From Botryotinia globosa (lineage: Eukaryota > Ascomycota > Leotiomycetes > Helotiales > Sclerotiniaceae): DNA of 64,000 bases. The stretch is taken from positions 432,501 through 496,500 of the forward strand of contig RCSZ01000011.1 in NCBI GenBank assembly GCA_014898425.1, given 5' to 3'. Below are positions 1 to 11,766 of this stretch, piece after piece (the stretch's first letter is position 1; each line of letters begins with the position of its first letter). The notes beneath the pieces were generated by a model. It was not told the origin of the DNA. It saw only the letters and a list, made by a program, of their open reading frames with translations, and made no database searches. A program made the position numbers and the translations under genes.

Positions 1-295
1 ATAAATGATATTTATAATAAGATTTTTCTTTTTTTAAAGAATTAATAGATATAATATATATTTTTAAAATTTCTTTATCAAAAAGTTCTTGAGAATTCGT
101 TTATTTTAACTATAATTTCTAATATATTAGAATTTTTAAATATTAAGTAAATATTTCATAATATATAAAATTTCTAAAAATAAAATAAATAGTTTTTATC
201 AAAGAAAATATAAAATTAAACAAATTGATATAATTATTTCAAAAATAAATATACAATTTTCTTTAAAACTAAATATATTTAAATGATAAGTTTTG
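1..295. repeat. AT-rich, RIP-like repeat remnant (truncated by window edge)
   Basis: Almost pure A/T with no open frame. The stretch around 85-150 (AAAAAGTTCTTGAG, AATTCGTTTATTTTA, then TTAGAATTTTT) resembles the interiors of the AT-rich elements at 37608-38124 and 39213-40211, so this is probably another decayed member of the same repeat family. No terminal inverted repeat is visible at its right side, and its left side is cut by the window. Confidence 0.6.
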
Positions 296-450
296 ATGCA
301 AAATAACTATCGACCAAATAGAAGTACTCTAGTACTATACATCAACCCTCCACCTTACCACCTCCACCCTTCACAACCCCAGAAACCAGAAAATATCAAG
401 CCGATCGCAGACGGGCAGGCAAAACAGACATAGGATTTTCATTCTCCATT

Positions 451-490
451 CTCCTCTCCCCTCCCCTCCCCTCCCCTCCCCTCCCCTCCT
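451..490. repeat. CTCCC microsatellite; G-quadruplex-capable on the minus strand
   Basis: At least six consecutive CTCCC units. The minus strand is therefore (GGGAG)n, with more than four G-runs of three or more, which satisfies the usual G4 pattern. Confidence 0.85.
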
Positions 491-780
491 CTCTCTATCC
501 TACCTACATATAAACATCCCCACAGATTCCCCCATATCACCAAACCTCAGTCCTCAGATCTCACTCCTCAGATCTCACTCCTCAGATCTCATTCCTCATA
601 ACTCACTCCTCAAATCTCACTCCTCAGATCTCAAATCCCAAACTCCAAACCCCAAAACAAATCTACACCTACCCCATCCCCAATCAAAAGAATCGCTTCT
701 ATGATTCCCGATTGCCAATTCCTAACTCATTAATTAGATTATATCACCTTATACTCTCATCCATTCGTATTTTCTACTTC

Positions 781-880
781 TCCATCTCCTCCATCTCCTC
801 CATCTCCTCCATCTCCTCCATCTCCTCCATCTCCTCCATCTCCTCCATCTCCTCCATCTCCTCCATCTCCTCCATCTCCA
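781..880. repeat. 9-bp TCCATCTCC minisatellite
   Basis: About eleven near-perfect copies of TCCATCTCC/TCTCCATCTCC in a row. It produces artefactual Ile-Ser-Ser and Trp-Arg-Arg frames on the two strands. Confidence 0.9.
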
Positions 881-2234
881 TCTCCTTCCCCCTCTCCCTT
901 CTATCCATCTCCATCTCCTTCCCCCTCTCCCTTCTATCCATCTCCATCTTCTTCTCCTCCAATCATCAATCACCCTCCTCACTCACTCACTCACTCACCC
1001 TCCCCAATCTCTCCCATCTCCATCTTCTCCTCCTCCAATCATCAATCACCCTCCTCACTCACTCACTCACTCACTCACCCTCCCCACTCAATCACTCACT
1101 CACTCACTCACTCAATCACCCTCCTCACTCACTCACTCACCCTCCCTCCTCCCCCCTCCATCCCTCCATCCCCAACTCTTCCTACACCAAATACCTACCC
1201 CTCTACCCATCATCTAACAACCAACCAACCTTCTCACAGTTTGCACAAATCTCAAACAACAAACGGATATACAGCTATCCGCTCGCCTATCCTCTCACTT
1301 ATCCTTTCCTTAATGATCAATCCAAGTGCCGTCTCCCTTGCATTACCCGCACAAGCTTCACTCACATTCAATAGCCTACCCCTCAATCTCAAACCAGCTT
1401 CAACTAATAACTTACTCACCATACCCCATCAATTACAAACCTCATGAGCCTCCCCGAACCAGCTTCACATATAACCAACACGCTCGCGCCATCACTCACC
1501 ACTCACTTATTTCACTTCACACAAACATTCTTCATTTCAAGATCAAGATTCTTATACACTCATTCTTATAAACAAACCACATCTCCTCTCTCTCCTCTCC
1601 ACAACGAGAACTAGGTACCTAGGGTATCAGGGGGTATATGACCATTCGTTCCGCTTACGCGCCCGTCCATGTACAATTAGATACTATAATTCAATAAAAC
1701 AAAGTAAAAAAGAAATCGAGAAATCCACATCTAATCCATTCCTCATTCTCCTTAATCAATCTTGGATGAATCAAGTGGATGTATATCTGCTTTCGGCGAT
1801 AAAAACATCTCAATTTCAACTCAATCAACTTGGAAAAACTAAAAAGACCATCGAGGAAAACCTTGAATAGACATAAAAGAGTAAAAGAAAACACAAAGGA
1901 AACACGATAACACATTATTATCCTGTTCTGACGACTTCTGTTTCGGAAATTCAACCATGCTTTGATAGACATGATGAAGAGGTGTCTGTCTTATCCATCA
2001 CCTAAAGCTTCACCATCAGTCGCATCTCCTGCCATTACAACATGGATCTTCACACCATCTCCACCATGGTATCAAAGAGATTGTATTTGGGTATCTCCCA
2101 TATCCGTATCGAGTTCGAAATCAAATGTACGTGTAATTCAAAGGTAAAGGTAGGCAAATGCGTTTCATCTTGCTTGCATGATATATCATATATATCATGC
2201 TGGCGCATCGATAATATCGAAAGATGAACATCAT

Positions 2235-3044
2235 TTAAAGTTGAGGAGCGGTAGCCGCGACGATGGGTGCGCTAGGCTCAGGCTTCAGGGGTTCTTCGAC
2301 CTTGGGAGCTTCGGGTGCTGCTATGGAAGTATCAGTACTATGAGCTTTCACCAAGGTTCCGATTATATATGGAGGCTCACCAGTTTCAGTCGTCTTGGCT
2401 GGGTCGGTTACACCTGGAGCTGCTTCTGCGGTAGTTGGGGCTGAAGTTTCATCAGTTGCTGGTTCCGTAGCCTTTACTTCTGCTGCAAGGATATGTTAGT
2501 ATACATGAGAAGAAATGAGACTGAGAGTGAAAACATACGTGCAGTTCCTTCAGCAGCTGGTTCAGTAACGGTGGTATCGGTAGCTGGAGCTGCAGCTGCA
2601 TCGGTCATTGTTGCATCGGCAGTTGGTTCAGCTTCAGCCTTCTTGGATTTCTTTCCTTTGAGGAGAGCCTTGAACTTGGCCTTGAGGGTCTCGAATGCCT
2701 TTGGTGCTATTGTAGGAATGATTGTTAGTGGCTATACGGGAATGATGAGAGTATAGAAACAGATAGATAGATAGACATGTAGGAAACAAGAGATATGTGA
2801 CAAGTGTAAAAAGTAAATACCCATTTTGAAGGATGTGGGATGTGGATGATTAAGGTGATGGATGGGATTAAAATATAATAGGGTAAATGGAAGCAAATCA
2901 AACGACGATGAACTCGATGATTTGAATAGAATACAACAGGTGATGAAAGAATGTGATGAAAAGATGGAAAATGAGAGAGATGGAATAAATGAAGCAAATG
3001 AAGCAAATGAAGCAAATTCAAGAAAACAATAAAGTCGCCTTGAT

Positions 3045-3088
<44 letters not shown>

Positions 3089-3199
3089 AGAATGAAGGAA
3101 TGAATAAATGAATGAGAGAATGGATGAGTGAAATGGAAGAAGAAACGATCAAAGTAGAAGATGAAAATGGAAATGATTTGACTTACGAACGCCGGGCAT
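2235..3199 (-). CDS. Small acidic Ala/Pro/Glu/Thr-rich protein, unrecognised
   Basis: Spliced model on the minus strand: exons 3187-3199, 2539-2706, 2381-2482 and 2235-2320, giving 122 aa. All junctions are GT..AG and stay in frame. The start ATG lies in MPGV followed by a consensus GTAAGT donor. The protein opens with a short basic segment (PKAFETLKAKFKALLKGKK). The rest is a disordered tail rich in A, P, E and T, with no transmembrane segment or signal peptide. The last intron (2321-2380, 60 nt) is assumed because it has a donor GTGAGC and a branch-like TACTGAT near the acceptor; leaving it in keeps the frame and adds 20 residues. An alternative first exon (ATGG at 2821-2824, donor GTATTT) joins in frame to the same second exon. 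Function unknown; related proteins, if any, would have to be found by search. Confidence 0.65.
3050..3082. repeat. (GA)n microsatellite inside the first intron
   Basis: Uninterrupted GA dinucleotides. It lies in the long first intron of the small acidic-protein gene. Confidence 0.85.
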
Positions 3200-5296
3200 T
3201 TTGATGGATTTTCTTTTGAAGTGGATTAAAAGCCCCTGGTATGGATCGAGGGATTTTTAAATTATTGTGATATTTCAACGAATTTGACGGGATTTGGAAA
3301 GAAGAATATGAGACCTTTTGTGAAGATCAAATTTTAAAGATTTATGAAGAGATTTTGATAAGTTGGGTGGATGTGGATGTGGATGTGTGTGTGTGTTCTG
3401 GAACTTTTTGATGGAGTGAGAGAGAAATGGAGAGATGGAGAGATGAGAGAGATGGGATGGATGAGATGAAAATTATTGTTCTCGTGATACCTCCTGGAGG
3501 TAAGGGAAGTGAAGTCAAGAAGTCAAAAAGTCAAAAAGTCTAAAAGGAAAGAAAGAAAAGAAAGAAAAAAAGTCAACCGAGTCAAGTCACAAGTACAAGT
3601 ACAAGTGTGTTTTGAGTGATGATGAAAGGATGAGTGAGGTATGAAAAAGGGAGAGAAGAATGAAGATGAATCAAAATTAATAATGGGAAAGGAGGTTTGA
3701 TGGTTTTTGTTTTTGTTGTTGAGAGAGATGTACTGGTGGATGGACGTACCTAGTCAAGACAAGATAAGTCAAGACAAGTCAAGACAAGTCAAGTCAAGAC
3801 AAGTCAAGTCAAGTCAAGTCATAATAAATAGGGAGATGGATACAATAGAAAGGAAAGCTTGGAGGTTATTTAAAGGTTCCAAGGTTATTTTAAAGGTTCA
3901 TTTAAAGATAAGATCAGACCAGACCAGACCAGACCAGACCAAGAATGTCAAAGCTTAAGCCTCATTTAGGTATAACTCTAATAAATGACACATGGACTAT
4001 ATACAAAGTACATACAAAGTACATACATATATATACAAAGTACATACATATATACATATATATACATATATACACATGCACATGACACCTTTATCCATTC
4101 ACAAGATGTTGTTCGCGTCGAGTAGTGTAGGGGGAGAAAGAGAAGAAAGAATCTCTATATCTAGGTAGGTAACATTTCTATTGATTATTATATATCCAAG
4201 TATATTCAAGTATATCTCTCCATCATACCTACCCAGGTATTCATCTCAATTTTATATCTATATATAACTTATATCTTGTAACCATACACTCATCATCTAC
4301 TAGGTATATATATTATTCACGGTTAAGACCAATCTAGAATCTATAACCTTGACGTGAACTCACAAATCATACCTCCCCCAAATTCAAGGGTGACTACCTA
4401 CCGACCGAGCTATATATATATTATAATACATCCCTCCCAATCTCTCTTTTATTCTAATCTCTAATCTCCAATCTTCAATCTTCCGTCTTCCATCTCCATC
4501 CAATCTTCACTCTCTCATCTTTTAATTTCCATCCATCAACCATCCATCAATCACCACCATTAAGATAAAGAACCCAAAGAACCCAAAGAACCACACGAAT
4601 GTAAAATGATCAATGTTTCAATGAATATCCACCTACAGTACTACTGTACTACAATATCTACCAGTCTATCTCTTAATCCACAACAAATCCGAACCCCAAT
4701 ACCATCCATACCAAATTATCACTACCTATCTAGGTATTCAAAAGACCCAATTTCAGCATCCATTCATTCTATATCCCATTCCATTTTATTCTATCCATCC
4801 CTCCATCCATCCCTCCATCCATCCCTCACCCCAAACTACCCAAAAATTTGAATCATCTCGGAGATTTCGCTGATTATCACACACATACATATCCATCCAT
4901 CCATCCATCCATCCATCCATCCATCCATCCATCCATCCATCCATACGCCCGCCCATCCCAATCTCAATCTCAATCCCAATCTCAATCTCCAGAAACCCAT
5001 TGAAAAATTCGAATTCATAAATATACATCTACATATACACCAACAATCAGAAGAAAATCATCATTCACATATAATATCTTATCTATTAAATATCTAGAAA
5101 GATATCATATGAAGAAATGAAAATAATAAGATAATACTTACAAGGTGATTTATAATGTATATTTATATTGATATTGATATCTATCGATGAGTCGTAAGTA
5201 CCTAGGGAGTAAGTATATAATTACTTTATAGTAAACTATAGGAAACTCTATATAACTCTATGTAATATTAATATTGATTGTGACACATACTAGTGT

Positions 5297-5467
5297 ATTA
5301 CACTACACTACTACACTACTACACTACTACACTACTACACTACTACACTACTACACTACTACACTACTACACTACTACACTACTACACTACTACACTACT
5401 ACACTACTACACTACACTACTACACTACTACACTACACTACACTACACTACACTACTACACTACTAC
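5297..5467. repeat. 8-bp ACACTACT tandem array
   Basis: About twenty copies with slips in the right half (ACACT units). It gives Tyr-Thr-Thr-Leu-His reading frames that are not genes. Confidence 0.9.
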
Positions 5468-5648
5468 ACAGAATAATATATACCTATACATACATACATA
5501 CATACATACATAATAAATGAAATACAATATCAATCAAGTTTGAACCAACAACCCCATTTAAATACCTAGTTTGACATATATCGTACATATTCCCACATAA
5601 ATATAAATCAACAAACGGATGAGTAATAAAGAAATGATTCATTGAATC

Positions 5649-5712
5649 GGGCTTCGTGCTTCGTGCTTCGTGCTTCGTGCTTCGTACTTCGTACTTCGTA
5701 CTTCGTACTTCG
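5649..5712. repeat. 7-bp minisatellite in two homogenised blocks (GCTTCGT then ACTTCGT)
   Basis: About five copies of GCTTCGT are followed without interruption by about four copies of ACTTCGT. The two blocks differ by one transition (G/A). Confidence 0.85.
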
Positions 5713-5935
5713 GTTAGAAATATTAAAGCGAATCATTAATAAATAACGTGAACCTTTATTGTATAATTCCATGTATAGCTAGCTAGCTACCTACCTAATA
5801 CCTAGTTGAAACTCCCAAAAGGGTTTGTGCTAGGTATTTATTTATATTTGTAATTGTACGTATTGAACTGTACTTATTGTACCCCCTTTTTTTCTTCCTT
5901 GGATCGCCAGGATCAGCAAAACGTCTTCTCCTTAT

Positions 5936-7513
5936 TTATTTTGCCCATGGTGCACGTGTTGGTCCATTATCTGGATGTGGTGCGTTTGATGATGTTGATA
6001 GATCGTTGTTTGGAAATGATGGTCTTGTCGTTGGAGGGAGTGATCCCGAGGGGGGTGTTGATCTTGTGAAAGCTGTTGCAGATGTAGGAGGTATCATTCG
6101 TCTTGTGGAAGACATACCGGTAGCTGCTCCTGAATTTGCCCAGGGCGCAGCTGTAGGTGGCATACCTTGAGATTGTAAAGGAGTAGCCCATGGTGCTCTT
6201 GTACCTTCTTGTGCGGGTGGTCGGGTGGTTGGTGTTCCGCCCGAACCTGTTGGGTGAGGTTGATTTGCTGTGTGTACTGTTTGAGGCGCTGATACAGCAT
6301 GAGGGTCTTGATCCCAACTAAATAATGATCCGAATGGGAAATGTTGTACCACTGGAAATTTAGATAGTACTTCTGCATTGTACATTTTGATCATGCCCTA
6401 AAACACGTTAAAATGGTTGGAGGTATGAAGAATTCTTCCTGACCTTATTTATCTTTCCCCATCCTGATCGTACCCCGGATATATCAAAAAGTATTGGGCT
6501 GTGTTCCCAAAATGCGCCAGTCTTTACATCATTGATGAAACCAATGGCAGAGAAGTACATATTGTTCTTTCTTTCTCGATCAACAGTCATTTTCTTGGCC
6601 ACGTCTCCGGGACTGGGAGATTCAGGTAGAGATCCTTCAACTGGCATGGCTTCATCATTGGCAATAGCTGGGCAATATTGGGAAGATCCAAAGATGTATG
6701 GTAAAAATGAATGATCATCTAATCCCCACACGCCATGAGATCCAGCGGGCTCTAAAGTATATGTGAGAATAAGACGACGGATTACACGTAAGTAACTACT
6801 GGTCATATTAGCATGTTCCTTGATAGACACGAGGAAAAAACATACGGCTCTATAATACCCATAACAATACTTCTCTCTAACTCGCCTCCATTTGAAGATA
6901 CTTTCGTGAAGCCACCCAACTTCCAAATACATCCCAAGAAAGCTAAAAAGCTAAGTTCATGACCCGTTCCATAATCCAGTCTCTGCGCACTTCCAAATCC
7001 ACCCAGTAGATAAGAAGTAACTTCATCCAAAGCCGATACTTCATCCTGTGGAGAACTTCCTCCAAAATGAAGTACCTCAGCCGGTAAATACTGCTTCAGT
7101 AAGTCCTTCGCTCTCGTCTCCAGTAAATCGTACCACTTTCGAAAGCTAACATTTCCAAATCTTCTTGGTCCTGTATCAGGTGGTGCTTCATCAATGATAG
7201 CATCAATATTTTGCAGTAATTCTTGTAATTTCCTCACGGGTTCTGATAGCCCCAAGGGAGAATCGAGTGTCCACGATTGAGGATTTCCACCTATTTCAGA
7301 TGGTTTCCTAGGACACATAGCAATATTGAGTTGCATGATAAACACACCAATATCGGTATACGCCTTTGATGTGAGGAAGTGGGGCACATCGTGACCTTCA
7401 TGAATTCTCTTGACAGGCTTTATAAAAGTGTGTGGTTGTGATGAATCTAGAATCGATAAACTTCGAGATAAAGAAGTCTCTGAAGTTGAGTTTGGTATTT
7501 GCTGTAAAGCCAT
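5936..7513 (-). CDS. rrd1: Serine/threonine-protein phosphatase 2A activator 1 (PTPA/Rrd1), peptidyl-prolyl isomerase family
   Basis: Exons 6846-7513, 6444-6798 and 5936-6397, with introns of 47 and 46 nt, give 494 aa. The first intron has a CTAAT branch site before its CAG. PTPA-family proteins activate PP2A-type phosphatases and have peptidyl-prolyl cis/trans isomerase activity. Family hallmarks visible are [25 protein letters not shown] and, in exon 2, [20 protein letters not shown] followed by [20 protein letters not shown]. Residues after about 360 form a Pro/Thr/Ser-rich tail ending TRAPWAK, the kind of C-terminal extension I associate with the Rrd1-type rather than the Rrd2-type paralogue. 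ATG 7513 was chosen because the codon two residues upstream in the same frame is TTG, not ATG. It is transcribed divergently from the nuclear-protein gene at 7916, about 400 bp away. Confidence 0.93.
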
Positions 7514-7915
7514 CTTCAATTTTGCTCCGTGGCAAGGGTCAACGTGATGAAGACATAAATTCGAGGCGTTTCCGTTTGATATCTTTTTTCATGGGGTAAG
7601 CATGATGATATCAATCAAAGAGCTATATCCCTGTCTGTCCTGAGCTCTTTGATTGGTCCAGATTGCAGGCATCATTTTTTGTTGCCCTGCGGTTGCTTAT
7701 CAGATTTTCCATATCTTTTGTTCAATACTTCATCATGAATGCGCCGCGACAAGTCACGAATGATCCATCCACTTGCATGAATTTCCTATAATAATTTCAA
7801 ATACAGCTCCTTGAGAGCAAATCTCTCGACTCGTACTACCAACTCCCAAGATATCCACTGCGATATTCGCGCAATTAAGGTCAATCAATTATTTTCTCAA
7901 GAGAGCTTCGGAACC
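7514..7915. promoter_or_regulatory. Shared divergent promoter region between rrd1 and the AT-hook-like gene
   Basis: 402 bp separate the two start codons, so both promoters and 5' UTRs must lie here. No clear TATA box is visible; assignment is by position only. Confidence 0.5.
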
Positions 7916-10600
7916 ATGCCAAACACTAGACGTCAAGAAGCTGGTAAGTGCATTTGATAATGACTACGCGACTATATCTGATTACCTGGTATCAGCAGAG
8001 GCGAAGAGTGGTGTTTCAAAGTCGACGCGATCAGGAGCTCGTGAGTGCATTCATCATTATTTACACAATTGTACTTATATCTAATCTTGTTTTATCAATG
8101 GCAGCACTAGCAGATGATGCCTCATCGGCAGACTTTCTCAATAAAATACATCGACCGCCGCCAAAAGTAAATATGAAAGTCGCAAGAAAATATGCTCCAT
8201 CCGCTAGGCAGCCTCGACAACCTGTACAGGTAGCACCGGAATCAGACGAGGATGTGGAAGATGCACTGAACAAGCAATTAAATGAGAATAATGAGGATCC
8301 ATCCGGGTTGGAGCCGGAAGATATGACGAAGGAACTTGAAAATGCTCAGCCAGCATCACCAGTTGAGAAAAAAAAGAGGGGCCGTCCCAGGAAAGAACAA
8401 ATAACAAAGGAAAAAGAAAAGGGAGACGCGCAAGACGTGTCACAACTTCAAAGTGCTTCTCCGCAAAAGCGCAAACGAGATGATGCAAGTATCTATGACT
8501 TCAATGTTGAGGAAGATGAGCAAGATATCCGACCCGCGCGTTCCAAGCGAGCAATTAAAAGTTTATCGGTGAAGGCTACCCCGAAACCCAAGCAGTACAG
8601 TGTGAAGCCCAAAAAAGTTCGGGATCAGCCTGACACGAGCGTTGTTGATGAGTCTGGAGATTTTGATGAGGATTTGCCTGACGTGGCAGATATTGAAAAT
8701 GGTAACTCCACAGTTGACCAAGAATCTGGACAACCTGACGTAGGTGCCTTCTTCAACGACAGACGTGCAAGCGTTCGGAAATCGAGAGACGACAGAGAGC
8801 ATGTAGACGATGGAGAAAATGAAGGCGACGAAGACGACGGAGGTGATGGAATAACAGAAATAGCTATGCCTCTAACCCCGGCAAAATCGCAAGGTCAAAT
8901 TTCGCGAGAACAGCATAAAGAAAGCGCGAATCTTGCGAGGACAATCAGTAGCAACCATGCAAATGGTGGCCATAGAAACAGGTATCAGAATTCACGCCAA
9001 GTGGGTGGCAGAGAAGAGCAAATCAGAGAAGATATGGAGGAGCTTGGAGGAGACGAAGAAGGTGAAGAGGAACCGGTAGCGGTGGCCAATGATGTTGGAG
9101 AAGAACCCAATGTAGCGACCGCTGCCAATGTTCCAGAACAACGTGAAGCGGCTGGAGAAGAACCTGATGACGAATCCGATGGCGAGGAAGAAAGTTATCA
9201 AGAAATTTCCAAACAACTTGTCGCATGGACTGGAATCGTTACCCGTACTTTTTTTCCGGATATTGAAAACATCTCAAAACGACTTGGTTGTAGAGAGACT
9301 AGGGGTACATGGATACCAGTAGTTCTGGAGAAGCGTGGCCTTGCAACAGAGTCCGGAAAGAATATGGAACGAAATTTAAAAGATCTCCAAAAACATTATC
9401 GAAACCTTAAAGGAGCAATAAATGAGGAGAACGATGCCAAGCAAATCGAAGCCAATTCGCACATCGAGCAAATTATTGATCGTTTGGATAAAAGGGTAGA
9501 CAATAAGTTACAGCCCTTGAAGAATGATGCCTCCAAACCTGATGAAAGAAAGAGACGTCAATATCTCGAGGACATATATATTGTTCTCATTCGGGAATTT
9601 TTAAGTGTCTTGAAAACCGCAATTCTTACATATGGAAACCTTCAGCTGTTGTCAATCGATGCTTTATCAACTGTGATTCGGATCACTAGAGTAATCCTCA
9701 AAATTTTCGATAAACTCGAAGAACAGAAGCAGGAGTTGCAGCCTAAGAACTGCGGCCAGACGAAACAACCATTGAAGGAGCTTCGCCCTCATTTGCGAGA
9801 TGTATTGTTGCAAAGATGTCAAATGAAGATTGCTGAGCTCCGTAGAGAGGAGGAAATTGAGAAACATCTTGCATTGACCCAAGAAATCAGACGCATGTGG
9901 GAAGAAGAAGATGCCAGGTTGGAAACTGAGAGAATGGAACAAGAGCGAAAGACAAGAGAATTCAACTCATCCCAGCAGAAAACCATAATGGCCAGTCCAA
10001 AGAAAGCTAGTCTGATCGAACTTGAAATGGAGAGAATCGCATACCGAAAACTTCCACAAGCTGAAAGAATCAGACTAGAGCTGGAAGCGGAAAATAAGAA
10101 GAGATTGAGAAGGCTGGTGCAACAAATACCACAAGTAGAACGAGAAAGTTCCGCTGCCTCGTCACAAAGAAGTCAAAACAATAACGAGGACCGGAATGAT
10201 CCATTCTCGGACAACTATGATCCTCCTCGAGGTGCCAACAGGTAATTTAAGATTCCCTCATACTCCGTTCTACTGTTCTAAATATTTTTATAGAAATTCC
10301 GTCTCTGCTCAACCTCGAAGAGAAGCCAAATTTGGCGACATTCCTGATGATGAAAAACAGAGATTCTATGACCATTTCAAAGAAAGGTATAGGTACGAAG
10401 AAGAGCAAGGCTTAAAAGATGAAGAATTTTGGGGTCGTTTACAGAGAGATTTACATGGTGGTAGGTGTACTCTAGATGAAATCTGGGGCTTTGCAAGGGA
10501 GTTGCAGGCAAGTTTAGATTCTGCACACGATGAAGGGGAGTTTCAAGGGGAGGATCATTCCTGGACATTTTATGTTTGGGATTGGGATCTGAAATTGTAG
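7916..10600 (+). CDS. Large acidic nuclear protein with an AT-hook-like motif, unrecognised
   Basis: Exons 7916-7943, 7999-8040, 8105-10241 and 10294-10600 give 837 aa. The ATG is in ACC-ATG-CCA context, and the two short leading exons join in frame through GTAAGT and GTGAGT donors. The N-terminal third is acidic and disordered. It carries KKKRGRPRKEQ, which matches the AT-hook core RGRP flanked by basic residues and could also serve as a nuclear localisation signal, plus further basic clusters. The middle, from the segment that includes FFPDIENISKRLG to the one with QYLEDIYIVLIREFLSVLK, is an ordered alpha-helical region. It is followed by a charged coiled-coil-like stretch (REEEIEKH to EERMEQERK-type sequence) and an ordered tail that includes FWGRLQRDLHGGRCTLDEIW. 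A chromatin or DNA-associated role is inference from composition; I do not recognise the family. Confidence 0.75.
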
Positions 10601-11766
10601 GCGAAAGTTTGGGAGTAGGGAAAAAAGGGGAAAGGAAGTTAACGACGGTGTAATGGAAAACGATTCTTTGAATTTGTTCGATTGGGATTTGATTCGATAT
10701 GATATGATATGCTATGGGTGGATGGGTTGGGTTGGGATGGAATGGGATTGTCGGGAGTCTGGATCTCACATGGTTTGATACCCAATATTGCATTCTTTTT
10801 TCATGTTGATACCTAAGTATGATATGATACTATAAGGATCTCCATTTTGCTTGGCTTGGCCCTGCTTCGATACAGTCTCGTATGCAATTGCTGTTGCAGG
10901 GCTCAACTTAGCTTCGCTGAGCCAAACTAGCTAGCTAGATACAAGATCCTTCAGCTAGCTATAATAAAATATCACATTTAAATTCGCGTACGCATAGAGT
11001 ATGCATCTACATATACACATAACAAAGGAAATTCATTGCGATCAGTAAACTCAAGTTCGCATTACACACATCCAAGATCATCATATCGGCATTGCCGTAT
11101 CGTCTGGTTGCATAGTTGACATCCTTATAGAGAGAGGTACGGAGCTTGTAATTATCTAGGTAGGCAGCGAGTGACATATATGCACCTGTACTCATGACCA
11201 TCTTATTGGAAAGGAAACGAAACTCCGCATCGCGTGAGGAATCGCAAACTCTTGCCGCGTTTCGCGTGGACTTTCTGCATCGGGTAATTAGCTCCCCGCA
11301 CACGTGATTTGGGCTTATGGGGTTGTGGAGGGTTGTGGAGGGTTGTGGATGGGGATGGGGGTTGAGTCAGAGAATTGGTGTGGGGAGAGGGGATGGGATG
11401 GGATTGGAGGGAAAAGGGAAAAGGGAAAAGGGAAAAGGGAAAAGGGAAAAGGGGTATATATATAGAGGTGGGAATTGGGATTTGTAACTTGATATAACGC
11501 AGGATTTGAGAGAAGTTGATTATTTCTTTACTGTTATATTTACTTTTATATTTATATTCACATTAACATATACCTTTCCTCCTCACGTGTGTGCTCAGAA
11601 ACGAGAGAGTCGTTATATCTATCCGAGGATTGGAATTCTAAACTTTTAAACTTCTACACTTCTTAAAAAGAATAAAAAAGCCGTGAAGAACGAACGAACC
11701 TTCATAGGAAATTCGAATTCGTGTTTTTATTTTTATTTCCAGATTTCAAAAACCTCAGACGGAGAT
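10601..11766. other. Intergenic region; promoter of the flavin split-barrel gene
   Basis: No supportable gene. The minus-strand frame at 11007-11303 has no domain signature. The right part holds a GGGAAAA array (11411-11451), immediately followed by GGGGTATATATATAGAGG, a good TATA-box candidate about 300 bp before the start codon at 11767, then a pyrimidine-poor leader. Confidence 0.55.
11411..11451 (+). repeat. 7-bp GGGAAAA array, G4-capable, abutting a TATA-like element
   Basis: Six consecutive G-runs of three or more separated by AAAA. It directly abuts a TATATATATA stretch (11453-11463) upstream of the flavin-binding gene. Confidence 0.8.

Larger units (their letters stand above)
296..2234. 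other. Gene-less stretch of pyrimidine-rich simple repeats plus presumed 3' UTR
   Basis: The + strand is strongly C/T-rich from about 340 to 1600. It contains a CTCCC run (451-490), a roughly 17-bp unit built on CTCAGATCTCACTC (541-636), a 9-bp TCCATCTCC array (781-880) and ACTC arrays (975-1140). Open frames here (for example the Ser/Ile/Leu-only frame at 712-1374) are repeat translations without domain content. The part from about 1690 to 2234 is less repetitive and probably holds the 3' UTR of the minus-strand gene that ends at 2235. Confidence 0.6.
3200..5935. other. Gene-less intergenic DNA with many simple repeats
   Basis: No credible coding sequence. The left part (3200-3700) is presumably the promoter of the minus-strand gene starting at 3199. 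It then holds TCAAGACAAG repeats (3765-3820), TACATA-rich DNA around 4000-4080, a CCAT array (4889-4943), an ACACTACT array (5297-5467) and a CTTCGTG/CTTCGTA array (5649-5712). The short frames in this stretch are repeat translations. Confidence 0.7.

Noticed and set aside
712..1374. 220-codon frame rich in Ile, Ser and Leu
   Set aside because: It is a direct translation of the TCCATC and ACTC microsatellites, with no intron signals or domain content.
5274..5520. Tyr/Thr/His repeat proteins on the plus strand
   Set aside because: Translation of the ACACTACT array in two frames.
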